Shown in pieces: positions 22,024-22,033 of a DNA stretch of 22,033 nucleotides. The stretch is from positions 1 through 22,033 of IMG/VR virus record IMGVR_UViG_3300028581_001470. The stretch is one strand, 5' to 3'. Both the position numbers and the translations under genes were made by a program. The stretch comes from a virus. Position 1 is the stretch's first letter. Each line of letters starts with the position of its first letter. Below the pieces are notes generated by a model, which had not been told where the DNA came from, did no database searches, and saw only the letters and a program-made list of their open reading frames with translations.

Positions 22024-22033
22024 AACACCTTTT

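Noticed and set aside
1-22033. tRNA, rRNA, CRISPR array, transposase, attachment site
   Set aside because: I saw no cloverleaf, repeat-spacer array, IS ends or integrase by reading. A tRNA scan was not possible here.

Overview
The window is a piece of a T4-like (Tevenvirinae/Kyanoviridae-type) myovirus genome, most likely from a marine phage of cyanobacteria or of SAR11-like bacteria. The replication genes have T4 order and recognisable T4 motifs (gp45 sliding clamp, gp44 and gp62 clamp loader, RegA). An Hsp20 chaperone and a CobS/MoxR-like AAA ATPase, both typical of marine T4-like phages, flank the region. Base composition is AT-rich, nearly all genes lie on one strand, and genes are packed with 1-17 base overlaps, many of the ATGA type. 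No photosynthesis gene is present, so the host cannot be fixed from this window.

Layout: (1) Bases 1-430, plus strand: the end of a small membrane protein gene and a short exported four-cysteine protein. They converge on the minus-strand genes. (2) Bases 427-1597, minus strand: an Sm-like-fold hypothetical protein behind a clear UUCG-loop terminator, two tiny genes (27 and 61 codons) and hsp20. (3) Bases 1715-5086, minus strand, the replisome block in transcription order: a DUF3310-like protein, gp45, two small genes (61 and 46 codons), gp44, a three-helix membrane protein, gp62 and regA. (4) Bases 5071-20731, minus strand: a contiguous glycan cluster of 14 genes. It opens, in transcription order, with a perfect T4 late promoter (TATAAATA) and gmd. 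(5) Bases 20825-21988, minus strand: the CobS-like ATPase.

The glycan cluster has two halves. The promoter-proximal half has GDP-mannose 4,6-dehydratase, GDP-fucose synthase, a ColD-like 3-dehydratase, a DUF4254-like protein, a putative GT-B transferase and a GT10 fucosyltransferase. These are enough to make GDP-fucose (and possibly a GDP-3,6-dideoxyhexose such as colitose) and transfer it. The distal half has two more putative transferases, a second His-type dehydratase of the E1/RfbH iron-sulfur class, an acetolactate-synthase-like ThDP enzyme, a zinc-ribbon methyltransferase, two SDR reductase/epimerases, an RmlB-like 4,6-dehydratase, a fused two-domain glycosyltransferase and a GT2 transferase.

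The most interesting reading is that the phage builds a 3,6-dideoxy sugar and, by analogy with Yersinia YerE, may add a two-carbon branch using the ThDP enzyme. The target (host surface glycan, virion protein or other acceptor) cannot be told from sequence. No rRNA, tRNA, CRISPR array or transposase was seen, and no stretch longer than about 120 bases lacks a gene.
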